From a virus: a stretch of 24,068 bases of DNA. Position 1 is the first letter of the stretch. The number at the start of each line of letters is the position of its first letter. Of the stretch, positions 15,765 to 22,097 are shown piece after piece. The DNA is taken from the IMG/VR virus record IMGVR_UViG_3300043425_000361, positions 1 through 24,068 of that record; one strand, 5' to 3'. Both the position numbers and the translations under genes were made by a program. Below the pieces are notes generated by a model. That model worked only from the letters and a program-made list of their open reading frames with translations. It was not told the DNA's origin and searched no databases.

Positions 15765-15995
15765 TTATTTCAATTTATCAACCAGTTTTTGCATCTTCTC
15801 AGCGTGTTTGCCGGAGACTATAGATTTACCTCGAAACCATGAATATACAGTCATTCGGCTTACTCCAAAGAAACTCGCCACGTCAGATACGGGTATATCC
15901 TTATTAAGACAAACCCTACCTAGTTGAACCCCTAGTAGTTGCTGATTAGCGGACTTGATTTCATCCGCCATCAGTAGCGAGTAGCCTTTAGGCAT
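15765..15995 (-). CDS. Small helix-turn-helix DNA-binding protein
   Basis: A 76-residue protein with a clear helix-turn-helix of the lambda-repressor class at residues ~37-60: VSDVASFFGVSRMTVYSWFRG, where ASFFGVS is the first helix-turn and RMTVYSWFRG the recognition helix. The basic C-terminus suits DNA contact. The start ATG shares one base with the previous stop (TAATG). ATG at residue 9 is an alternative, and neither has a strong ribosome site. It sits between the ssDNA-binding-like protein and the primase, so it may regulate this operon or mark the origin. The repeat elements around the two promoters at 17.5 and 19.3 kb are the obvious candidate operators (inference). Confidence 0.8.
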   Translation of the reverse strand: MPKGYSLLMADEIKSANQQLLGVQLGRVCLNKDIPVSDVASFFGVSRMTVYSWFRGKSIVSGKHAEKMQKLVDKLK

Positions 15996-16882
15996 TATGC
16001 ATCATCCCATTCGGTTAAAAGCTTTGAAATATCCTTCTTAGGAGCAGGCGCCTCTTCCTTCTTTGCCGTGCGCTTAGTAGGTTCTTCAACCGCTTCTGCC
16101 TCTACTTCAACCGTCTCGGCTTTTGCCGTTGCTTTAGCTTCTAGCTTAGGGGCGGGCTTAGCATTGTCTACCTCTGCAACCGTCATGGTGATTGCTGATT
16201 TAGCAGCGGCAGTCTGTCCTTGTTGAATTGCAGTTGCATGCTCGTCTGCATCTAATACACGCATCGGTTTGAACGTAAGCTTTGGAGTAGCACTGTCCGT
16301 ATCAAAACGCATTTCAGTAACAACCGCAGTGATGGGCACACCTTTACTACCAATCATCTTGGCATATGTCTGCAAAGGCCATTTGCCGGGCTCACCTGCA
16401 CCGAAAATTGATGAAGCGGGTAGGGTTAATTGCAAAATCTCACCACCAATGTCGTTAGCTAATACGACCGCTAAACGCTGGCTATAACGGCAAGCACGGC
16501 TATCACCTTGTCCTGAACCTTTGGTGTTCTGTGGGCAGTCTACGCAACGCTTGGCTTGTGGGCTTTCCGCTTTGGGGCTTGGCACTTCGCCATCAGCAGA
16601 CCAGCAATCAGGTGCGGCTACCTCACCCTCAACATAAGTCTTGGCATAGAACGTACGGGATACCTTTGGTGAAGCGGCTACGATAACTACATTCATCGAA
16701 CGGTCTTCGTTCTTGGCAACCTCTTTGCCATTGACCATCATGCGCCATACACCGCCTTTGATAGAGATACGCTTTAAACCACCGCCACCACCGCCCATCA
16801 GGGCTTTAGTAGTATCGTCTAACTCAGCTTCTTTCAAATAGCTTGGTAAACCAGTACCTAATACAGATAATTCATTACTCAT
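15995..16882 (-). CDS. Probable single-stranded DNA-binding protein (conserved phage replication-region family)
   Basis: A 295-residue protein. Residues ~38-220 form a beta-rich core (KRISIKGGVWRMMVNGKEV, then VVIVAASPKVSRTFYAKTY), interrupted by a cysteine motif: CW near residue 92, then KRCVDCPQN and ACRYSQRL. After that comes an Ala/Glu/Lys-rich flexible tail ending in an acidic tip, TEWDDA. An OB-like core followed by a disordered linker and acidic end is the usual SSB plan. I recall this cysteine-containing family next to phage replication genes, usually annotated as hypothetical, so the SSB role is inference. A strong AGGAG site lies about seven bases before the ATG. Unusually, six glycines in a row sit near residues 31-36. 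Confidence 0.7.
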   Translation of the reverse strand: MSNELSVLGTGLPSYLKEAELDDTTKALMGGGGGGLKRISIKGGVWRMMVNGKEVAKNEDRSMNVVIVAASPKVSRTFYAKTYVEGEVAAPDCWSADGEVPSPKAESPQAKRCVDCPQNTKGSGQGDSRACRYSQRLAVVLANDIGGEILQLTLPASSIFGAGEPGKWPLQTYAKMIGSKGVPITAVVTEMRFDTDSATPKLTFKPMRVLDADEHATAIQQGQTAAAKSAITMTVAEVDNAKPAPKLEAKATAKAETVEVEAEAVEEPTKRTAKKEEAPAPKKDISKLLTEWDDA

Positions 16883-16899
16883 TTATTGCTCCTCTTAAA

Positions 16900-17055
16900 T
16901 TAAAAACAAGTTGTATTGCAGTTACCCCATTGGTCGCAACATACTGTGCATACGATGAACCTACCATCCGCAGTGGTAATAGTTTGCGTACGACAATTTG
17001 CATAGACCGCTGTAGCAAAAGCAAGCGTGGTAAGTCCTACTAGCACTCTCTTCAT
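16900..17055 (-). CDS. 51-residue secreted six-cysteine peptide
   Basis: A 51-codon gene from ATG at 17055 to TAA at 16900. The ribosome site AGGAG is five bases upstream and overlaps the TAG stop of the preceding gene, so the two are coupled. The N-terminus MKRVLVGLTTLAFATAVYA is a textbook Sec signal peptide with an AxA-like cleavage site (VYA|N). The mature ~32 residues contain six cysteines (C21, C36, C39, C40, C46, C50), including an adjacent pair, which suggests three disulfides formed in the periplasm. The function is unknown: a periplasmic or secreted effector, a superinfection-exclusion factor or a lysis helper are all possible. It sits inside the replication operon, an odd place for an exported protein. 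Confidence 0.83.
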   Translation of the reverse strand: MKRVLVGLTTLAFATAVYANCRTQTITTADGRFIVCTVCCDQWGNCNTTCF

Positions 17056-17063
17056 ATATGCTC

Positions 17064-17444
17064 CTATCGCTTAGTGATTGCAACGGTTTGTGTAGCGTCC
17101 GCATTTAGCCCCGGCGGATGCAGATCGGGGTTTTCTTCTAAGAACTGATTCATATTTGTGGTGTTGATACGTTGATGTAGCAACGCAAAAGCATCATGTT
17201 CTTTGATGAAGTTGTACATGGACTGCCAGTCGCTAGTCCAATATCTCTTTGATGTGCGCAGTGAAATCGTACCGTATTCCGTACGCATGGTCTGCACACC
17301 CTGTTCCTTACATAGCTTTACTATTTCCTCGGCTACCATATCTTGTTGCTCTTGCAACGCAGATACTTCTTTCTCTAGTTCAAGACGCTTGGCACGGATT
17401 TTTGTGTAAATCTTAGCCAGCCTTTCGGCATTTATATCACTCAT
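17064..17444 (-). CDS. Conserved phage protein with N-terminal coiled coil
   Basis: A 126-residue protein. Residues ~5-48 are a charged heptad-like helix (KIRAKRLELEKEVSALQEQQ), predicted coiled coil. A beta hairpin with RTEYGTISLRTSKRYWTSDW follows, then a helical region with FIKEHDAFALLHQRIN and the end motif NPDLHPPGLNAD. I recall close relatives beside helicase and replication genes in many phages, annotated only as hypothetical; the function is not known to me. It has a strong AAGGAG site seven bases before the ATG and is the first gene after the promoter at 17473-17500. Its TAG stop lies inside the ribosome site of the secreted peptide gene. Confidence 0.8.
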   Translation of the reverse strand: MSDINAERLAKIYTKIRAKRLELEKEVSALQEQQDMVAEEIVKLCKEQGVQTMRTEYGTISLRTSKRYWTSDWQSMYNFIKEHDAFALLHQRINTTNMNQFLEENPDLHPPGLNADATQTVAITKR

Positions 17445-17472
17445 TAAGCACTCCTTTATATTTATAACTACT

Positions 17473-17500
17473 ATATTAATACTACTTTGTACTTTGTCAA
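17473..17500 (-). promoter_or_regulatory. Sigma70-type promoter P1 for the replication operon
   Basis: Read on the - strand, TTGACA (17495-17500) is followed by a 16-base spacer and TAATAT (17473-17478), about 30 bases upstream of the coiled-coil gene's start. The -35 box sits in a perfect inverted repeat, GTACTT-GACA-AAGTAC (17489-17504), and contains the TGA stop codon of the SNF2 helicase gene. The spacer shares 12 of 16 bases with promoter P2 at 19300-19327. Confidence 0.75.
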
Positions 17501-19038
17501 GTACCTTCTACAACATTTTTATAAAGATCAATTAACCTCGAATGTATATCTACTTTTTCTGACAACATCTTGTAGATTTTTTTCTCAACCGCACTGCCTT
17601 GTATATGCACCACCGTGCATGGATTACGTTGACCAGCTCTATGCACACGAGCGTTCGCCTGCAAATATGTTTCTATGGATGTGATCGGACCCCACCAAAC
17701 CACGACGTTAGCCGCATGTAGCGTAACTCCATGGGCGGCGGCTTGGGGTTGTATTACAAGGACTTGCGGGCTGTCTTCAGTTTGGAACCTAGCAAATATA
17801 TCTGTACGTTTAGTTGCTGATACACCGCCATGAATAATCTCTGTGCTAATGCCTTGACTCTTAAGTTCTTCTGCAATTATTTCTATGGCGTGCTTGAACG
17901 GAGCAAACACAATGACTTTATGACTTGCCTCTTCAATGACTTCTAGCAACGCTGACATTCTAGACTTAGCATCAAATGCTACGATCTCACCACTATCCGA
18001 ATATACTGCACCGCAAGATAACTGCAGTAATTTATTTAAATTAGCGGCAGCGTTAACAGTAGTTATCTCCTCTCCAGCCGCAACTACCAACATGTTTTTA
18101 CGTATGTTCTCGTAGTATTTTTGCTGTTGTGATGTAAGTGGTACTTCACGAGTTACATAGGTCATCTCAGGTAAGTCAAGACATTCTTCTTTGGTAAAAC
18201 GTATTGCTGGTTGAAGCACGTCATGCACAACACGCTCTGAACTGACTTTGGGTATCCACTTAAAAGTTGTAATGCGTTGCATTACCATGTCCCTAAAAGC
18301 ACCGAAAAACTTTGGCACACCCGATGGGTTAATGATTTTGGCTAGTCCATACGCATCAGTAGGCGACTGAGAAGCGGGTGTACCTGTTAGCATCCATACC
18401 CACATGTCAGGGCGCAAGGCGCTATTCAAGGTTTTCCATCGCTTAGTGCCTACATTCTTATATGCGTTAGCCTCGTCAATCACAATCAAGTCAAAGTTTT
18501 TGACGCAGTCTTTGATAATCTCCATGCCATCGTAGTTGCAGATGACAAACTCAGCCGTGCTATTAGCCGCTTCAATCCGCTTTTCTTTGGAGTAACTATG
18601 TGCTATGGCGCAACTGCGGTGCATGGCAAATTTAAATAGGTCGTTCTCCCATGCTGATTGCATGATGGATAGTGGGCAAAGCACCAAGACCCTCTTGATA
18701 ACACCGATGTTCATCAAATAGTCGGCAGCCCAAATTACGGATGATGTCTTGCCTGTGCCTTGCTCATTAAAACAAAAGGCTCTCCGGTGTAATGTCAAGA
18801 AAGACGCAGTAACACGTTGGTGTGTGAACGGTTTATACAGTCCGGGCCAATCGTAGTGTGCCTCTATTGGAGAAGGAACATTTTTAATGCGCAGATTTTT
18901 AAGAACTTGCGCTTCCTCCAGACCCCACCTAACAAGCACTTCACCCGAGTCCAGTATTTTGGACTTAGGTATAACGGTTGTAATGCGTTGTGGCTCCTTG
19001 ATTTTCAACAGGAGCGCTTTGTTATCAATTATTTGCAT
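17497..19038 (-). CDS. SNF2-type superfamily 2 helicase/translocase
   Basis: A 513-residue protein with the full set of SF2/SNF2 motifs: Walker A NEQGTGKTS (91-99), motif II IDEAN (187-191), motif III LTGTPA (217-222), motif V AAAHGVTLHAAN (433-444) and motif VI QANARVHRAGQ (460-470) with arginine fingers R464 and R467. This is the compact phage form with no extra targeting domain beyond an N-terminal ~70 residues. It probably moves on double-stranded DNA to aid replication, recombination or removal of host proteins. Motif II is DEAN rather than the common DEAH/DEGH. The start overlaps the end of the preceding small gene by 14 bases. Its stop codon forms part of the downstream promoter's -35 box. 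Confidence 0.9.
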   Translation of the reverse strand: MQIIDNKALLLKIKEPQRITTVIPKSKILDSGEVLVRWGLEEAQVLKNLRIKNVPSPIEAHYDWPGLYKPFTHQRVTASFLTLHRRAFCFNEQGTGKTSSVIWAADYLMNIGVIKRVLVLCPLSIMQSAWENDLFKFAMHRSCAIAHSYSKEKRIEAANSTAEFVICNYDGMEIIKDCVKNFDLIVIDEANAYKNVGTKRWKTLNSALRPDMWVWMLTGTPASQSPTDAYGLAKIINPSGVPKFFGAFRDMVMQRITTFKWIPKVSSERVVHDVLQPAIRFTKEECLDLPEMTYVTREVPLTSQQQKYYENIRKNMLVVAAGEEITTVNAAANLNKLLQLSCGAVYSDSGEIVAFDAKSRMSALLEVIEEASHKVIVFAPFKHAIEIIAEELKSQGISTEIIHGGVSATKRTDIFARFQTEDSPQVLVIQPQAAAHGVTLHAANVVVWWGPITSIETYLQANARVHRAGQRNPCTVVHIQGSAVEKKIYKMLSEKVDIHSRLIDLYKNVVEGT

Positions 19039-19243
19039 TCTTATAATACTTTTTTATTAGGTCTTGCACTGCTTCTCTTCTTCGTTTTTTAAAGTCACCG
19101 CTCATAACGGTTTTAAAAAACCCCTCGTTTATGTCAGCCATGTACCCTTTTTCGGTAACACCTCCGACGGTTTTTACTGCTTCGGCTATATCTAACTGCT
19201 TGCCTTCTAGGGCGAGCAAAGCCGTAAACTCTTTCTCTGTCAT
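19025..19243 (-). CDS. Small unknown protein (72 aa) leading the SNF2 helicase gene
   Basis: I place the start at ATG 19243 because GGGAAGAG lies five bases upstream; a longer form from TTG at 19258 would put that site inside the gene. The product begins MTEKEFTALLALEG and ends in a very basic helix, GDFKKRRREAVQDLIKKYYK, suggesting nucleic acid contact. I do not recognise a family. It is the first gene after promoter P2 and overlaps the helicase start by 14 bases, so the two are probably co-translated and may act together. Confidence 0.66.
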   Translation of the reverse strand: MTEKEFTALLALEGKQLDIAEAVKTVGGVTEKGYMADINEGFFKTVMSGDFKKRRREAVQDLIKKYYKNANN

Positions 19244-19267
19244 ATGCACTCTTCCCAAATGGGGTGT

Positions 19268-19291
19268 AGACCAAAACCGAAGTTTTGATCC
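19268..19291 (-). promoter_or_regulatory. 5'-leader stem-loop with UUCG tetraloop
   Basis: On the - strand, CAAAAC-TTCG-GTTTTG forms a perfect 6-bp stem closed by the extra-stable C(UUCG)G loop. It extends to 10 pairs with G-T wobbles (19268-19291). No U-tract follows, so it is not a terminator. It begins about two bases after the transcription start expected from the P2 promoter, and would therefore form a cap-like hairpin at the extreme 5' end of the helicase mRNA. Confidence 0.65.
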
Positions 19292-19299
19292 ACGTTTTA

Positions 19300-19327
19300 A
19301 TTCTAGTACTACTTAAGACTTTGTCAA
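19300..19327 (-). promoter_or_regulatory. Sigma70-type promoter P2 for the helicase unit
   Basis: On the - strand, TTGACA (19322-19327) is followed by a 16-base spacer and TAGAAT (19300-19305), a 6/6 and 5/6 match to consensus. The TGA stop of the HNH-like gene is inside the -35 box. 22 of 28 bases are identical to promoter P1, including the spacer words AAGT and AAGTAGTA. Confidence 0.8.
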
Positions 19328-19623
19328 GCCTTTTTGCGTTCCCGCTTGCTTACTTCTGATACTAAATTCTTTTTTGCATCCCGTTTAAACGAACGATTTG
19401 TAGATGCAGATACCGCCTTCAATCCATCTTTGTTGCTACCGCCCTTGTCGAAGGCTTTGACATGGTGCACGTCTTTACCATCGCCTTTAGCTACCTTGCC
19501 GTCTTTGGCTAAAGTTGCACGGGCTTTATTGCGCAACGCACGATTTTTAATCTGCTCGGGTTTCCCCTGATAAGTCTCGTACTCACGCTTGTAGTTACGG
19601 TCTTCCTTGTTTTTGTAAGGCAT
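19324..19623 (-). CDS. Small basic protein with HNH-like motif
   Basis: A 99-residue, strongly basic protein (many Lys/Arg, isoelectric point clearly high). Residues ~50-80 contain the pattern DVHHVKAFDKGGSNKDGLKA, then STNRSF, matching the H-H...GG-N...N arrangement of HNH endonucleases. It lacks the usual flanking zinc CxxC pairs, so it may be a minimal or inactive nuclease, or a DNA-binding relative. The ribosome site AAGGAG is five bases before the start and overlaps the TAG stop of the preceding gene. It is the last gene of the modification operon, and promoter P2 begins at its stop codon. Confidence 0.68.
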   Translation of the reverse strand: MPYKNKEDRNYKREYETYQGKPEQIKNRALRNKARATLAKDGKVAKGDGKDVHHVKAFDKGGSNKDGLKAVSASTNRSFKRDAKKNLVSEVSKRERKKA

Positions 19624-19625
19624 AT

Positions 19626-19919
19626 CTACTCCTTAAATATTTTGCTTATTTTCTCAGCTTCTAGAATCATACGCAACGCCCTTAAGAAATCAGCATTTTC
19701 AATACCCCCATCAAGAATTATGCGTACTTTATTTGTGGGTACTCTATATTCCTTACCTTCATGCTCAAATTCAATCACTATTTCGTTACCAATCTCATTG
19801 GTTATCCCAAAAACTGTTTCACTGTGTTTATCGTTTTTTTGATCGCTGATGTAACTAAAGTCGTGGTAGCAACATTCGCCTTCTTCCAACGAGTCGCTGT
19901 ATCGAATATCAAGGCTCAT
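19626..19919 (-). CDS. Unknown 97-residue protein
   Basis: I chose ATG at 19919: it overlaps the nuclease gene's stop (ATGA) and has AAAGGGAG six bases upstream. A longer frame from 19976 would run 57 bases into the nuclease gene. The protein begins MSLDIRYSDSLEEGECCYHD, has a beta-rich middle (IVIEFEHEGKEYRVPTNKV) and a C-terminal helix with ADFLRALRMILEAEK. The EGECCYHD cysteine pair is the only notable motif. I do not recognise a family. Its position between a Cas4-like nuclease and an HNH-like protein suggests a DNA-processing accessory role, but that is only context. Confidence 0.7.
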   Translation of the reverse strand: MSLDIRYSDSLEEGECCYHDFSYISDQKNDKHSETVFGITNEIGNEIVIEFEHEGKEYRVPTNKVRIILDGGIENADFLRALRMILEAEKISKIFKE

Positions 19920-20590
19920 CGATAACTCCCTTTCCCATTGTGAATGCAGTCTTTTACTACGCACCATGCCTTGCAACTAAAGTTTGGCTTGGGGTTCCAA
20001 ACATCCAACTCGTAAGCTTTCTCCAAACGGTGTGTATCTTCTAGCCATTTGACCCATGTTTTCTCATGCTCTTCACGGGTATATTTAGTCTTGATAAAGT
20101 CGTTTGCTACTACAAATAGTAGTCCTGCCTTGATGAAATTAACCTCGGGGAAGTGTTTAAATATAGCTAGGGCAAGTAAGTCTAACTGTTTAGTATCCGC
20201 ATACTTAGCGCTTTTACCTGTCTTGTAGTCAAGCAGGGTAGCTTTCTCTCCATCAATAGCTAAAAAGTCAGGGATGCCACGCCACCAAACATCTTCTCCA
20301 AAGAACTCACAAGGCTCCAGGGCCCGGGTCAATCCTAATCGATACTCACAAAGATGTTTTCCTGTGATGTTACGCACTGGCTCAAGTAGCTCACGCATAA
20401 ATGCAAACTTCTCAGGCACGGGGGTTCCGTCCTTAATAAAGTCTTCGGCGGCTTTATGGACATCCTTGCCGTACCGCATGGCATCAGACTCAGGCTCGAC
20501 TACGTCTTTGGCTACTCGCAAACGGTAGTATTTATGTGGGCACTGCTTAAACAAGTCTAGGCTTGAGTAAGACCAAGTATATTCAATCAC
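19916..20590 (-). CDS. Cas4/RecB-like PD-(D/E)XK nuclease with probable Fe-S cluster
   Basis: A 224-residue protein of the RecB/Cas4 exonuclease family. Catalytic motifs are H45 (GKDVH), GIPD with D108, DYK with D121 and K123, and Q135 (KQLDLLAL). C17 near the N-terminus and C206, C210 and C215 near the C-terminus have the spacing of the four cysteines that hold a 4Fe-4S cluster in Cas4, AddB and related nucleases. It would trim DNA ends, probably 5' to 3' on ssDNA, in phage replication or recombination. The start is GTG at 20590, overlapping the FkbM stop (GTGA), and its own stop overlaps the next start (ATGA). No cas1 or cas2 is present, so a CRISPR adaptation role is not supported here. 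Confidence 0.87.
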   Translation of the reverse strand: MIEYTWSYSSLDLFKQCPHKYYRLRVAKDVVEPESDAMRYGKDVHKAAEDFIKDGTPVPEKFAFMRELLEPVRNITGKHLCEYRLGLTRALEPCEFFGEDVWWRGIPDFLAIDGEKATLLDYKTGKSAKYADTKQLDLLALAIFKHFPEVNFIKAGLLFVVANDFIKTKYTREEHEKTWVKWLEDTHRLEKAYELDVWNPKPNFSCKAWCVVKDCIHNGKGSYR

Positions 20591-21324
20591 TTAATCATCT
20601 CTCCGTGGGCAGGGTGTTGAGCAAGGTTATTATTACCGCCTTCTGTGATTTCGTATCCCATATTCGTCAAGTAGTTAAATAGTTCTTTGCGCTTGGGTTC
20701 AAACCATGGCTTCCAGTTCCACGCTTCAAAGATGATGGGTGGGTAGTTATTATCTTTGATGGTTTTTATACCCCCCTTGATAGCCTCTAACTCGTGCCCC
20801 TCTACGTCAATCTTAATTAGCCGTACATTTTTATGCTCCCCATCATCCAACGGCGATAAGATTATTGATTCGGTTGCACCTTGAGTTGGGCATTCATACT
20901 CATTCTCACGCACTTCTTTATCAATACTGAACGCACCGATGTTGGTTTCGTTTGCATAATCAGGCATGACTAGTGGTAGCCTACCCCGTTTATCTGATAA
21001 CCCTCTGTGATGACAATGGACATTATCTAGTCCATTAACGAACGTATTGGCACATAACTGGTAATAGATTATCCGTTGCGCTTCAAAGGAATGAAATGTA
21101 AGGTGTGGATTTGTCCTGGCTAGTGGGATGGTGAATGTGCCTAAGTTAGCACCAATATCCAGCACCACCCCGTTTTGATACTTCTCCAGTATCTTGTGTG
21201 ACAAGGCAAAGACCTCGACCTCGTAGCCCTGTTGCTTTATGGCATTAGAGATTAGATCCTTACCCTTGAACACAAGGTATTGGTTCCCAAAACAATTAAC
21301 TAGTTCGCAATTAGGTAGCATCAT
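20587..21324 (-). CDS. FkbM-family SAM-dependent methyltransferase
   Basis: A 245-residue methyltransferase. Motif I is VVLDIGANLGTF (53-64), an acidic F-E follows the next strand (HSFEAQ), and the FkbM signature IKIDVEGHELEAIKGG follows near residue 170-185. FkbM enzymes O-methylate sugars or polyketides, and in phages they often travel with glycosyltransferases. It begins at ATG 21324, overlapping the preceding glycosyltransferase stop (ATGA), so the two are translationally coupled and probably act on the same glycan. There is no signal peptide, so it acts in the cytoplasm. The acceptor cannot be told from the sequence. Confidence 0.85.
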   Translation of the reverse strand: MMLPNCELVNCFGNQYLVFKGKDLISNAIKQQGYEVEVFALSHKILEKYQNGVVLDIGANLGTFTIPLARTNPHLTFHSFEAQRIIYYQLCANTFVNGLDNVHCHHRGLSDKRGRLPLVMPDYANETNIGAFSIDKEVRENEYECPTQGATESIILSPLDDGEHKNVRLIKIDVEGHELEAIKGGIKTIKDNNYPPIIFEAWNWKPWFEPKRKELFNYLTNMGYEITEGGNNNLAQHPAHGEMIK

Positions 21325-22097
21325 GCCCTCGGCAAAGTGCCAGCAAAGTTATATGTGCCACTGTGGACTAGCGTAGCCCATGGCGCTGCGTATACCTTAA
21401 AGCCATTCTGCCTAGCCAGTTTGCAGAAGTGGTAGTCCTCGGAAAGCAGACGATTGGATTGCTCGTCAATACTTGTGGCAAAGAACTCATGGATGATCTT
21501 TTTGACTGGATTCTTATCTACGATCAGGATCATGTCGTTAGTATAAGTAGGCACTTTCGGCTTTAACGCTTCGAATACTTCACGCTTAATTAGCATAAAG
21601 CCTGTGCCGCCGTTATCAATTTCCATAGGTTCGTTGATACTGCCAGTGGTTTCGGTTACACCGTTGACCAAATTAACTACAAACGACCCCGTGTAGTTAG
21701 GCAAGTCTTTGTAGTCCACACCCTTCTTGACCGCATCAGATACCAGTTGCCAGTTGATCTCTTTCTTGGGGTACAGTCCGCAGATGATGTCCTTATCGGC
21801 TTGAATCATTCGTACAATGTCTTCGGGTTTAAAGGTTATGTCCGCATCAATAAACATCAGATGTGTTGCGTCGGGAGTGCTTAAAAAGTCATATGCCAAT
21901 CCATTACGAGCACGGGTAATCAAGGACTCGTTCTGCATATAAGAGTAATACATCTTGATTTGGTTCTGCATAAAGACTTGGGTGCAGTTTAGGATGCCCA
22001 TTGTGTAACCACCTACGCACATACCGCCGTACATGGGGGTTGCCACGAATAGGATGGCTGGCTTTTTTGCTTCTACTGCTTGTACGTTTTCTAACAT
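21321..22097 (-). CDS. GT-A glycosyltransferase (DAD motif)
   Basis: A 258-residue protein from ATG 22097. This start makes a TAATG overlap with the upstream gene and has GGAGAG seven to eight bases before it; an ATG at 22112 would add five residues. The N-terminus has a nucleotide-binding-like strand, AILFVATPMYGG. A catalytic-type metal motif FIDADI (DAD at ~84-86) follows a conserved ARNGLAYDFL segment, and EDYHFCKLARQNGFKVY near the C-terminus fits the end of a GT-A fold. The family is common in phage and cyanophage genomes as a cytoplasmic sugar transferase. No membrane segment is seen. It is sandwiched between another glycosyltransferase and an FkbM methyltransferase, which argues for a shared glycan product. 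Confidence 0.82.
   Translation of the reverse strand: MLENVQAVEAKKPAILFVATPMYGGMCVGGYTMGILNCTQVFMQNQIKMYYSYMQNESLITRARNGLAYDFLSTPDATHLMFIDADITFKPEDIVRMIQADKDIICGLYPKKEINWQLVSDAVKKGVDYKDLPNYTGSFVVNLVNGVTETTGSINEPMEIDNGGTGFMLIKREVFEALKPKVPTYTNDMILIVDKNPVKKIIHEFFATSIDEQSNRLLSEDYHFCKLARQNGFKVYAAPWATLVHSGTYNFAGTLPRA

Noticed and set aside
16843-17043. 66-codon + strand frame over the secreted peptide gene
   Set aside because: The - strand 51-codon gene has a ribosome site, a signal peptide and operon spacing; the + strand frame has none of these.
19920-19976. N-terminal extension of the 97-residue protein
   Set aside because: It would overlap the nuclease gene by 61 bases, whereas ATG 19919 has a ribosome site and the ATGA junction seen elsewhere in the operon.
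19916-20590. CRISPR-associated role for the Cas4-like nuclease
   Set aside because: No repeat-spacer array, cas1 or cas2 is visible anywhere in the window.
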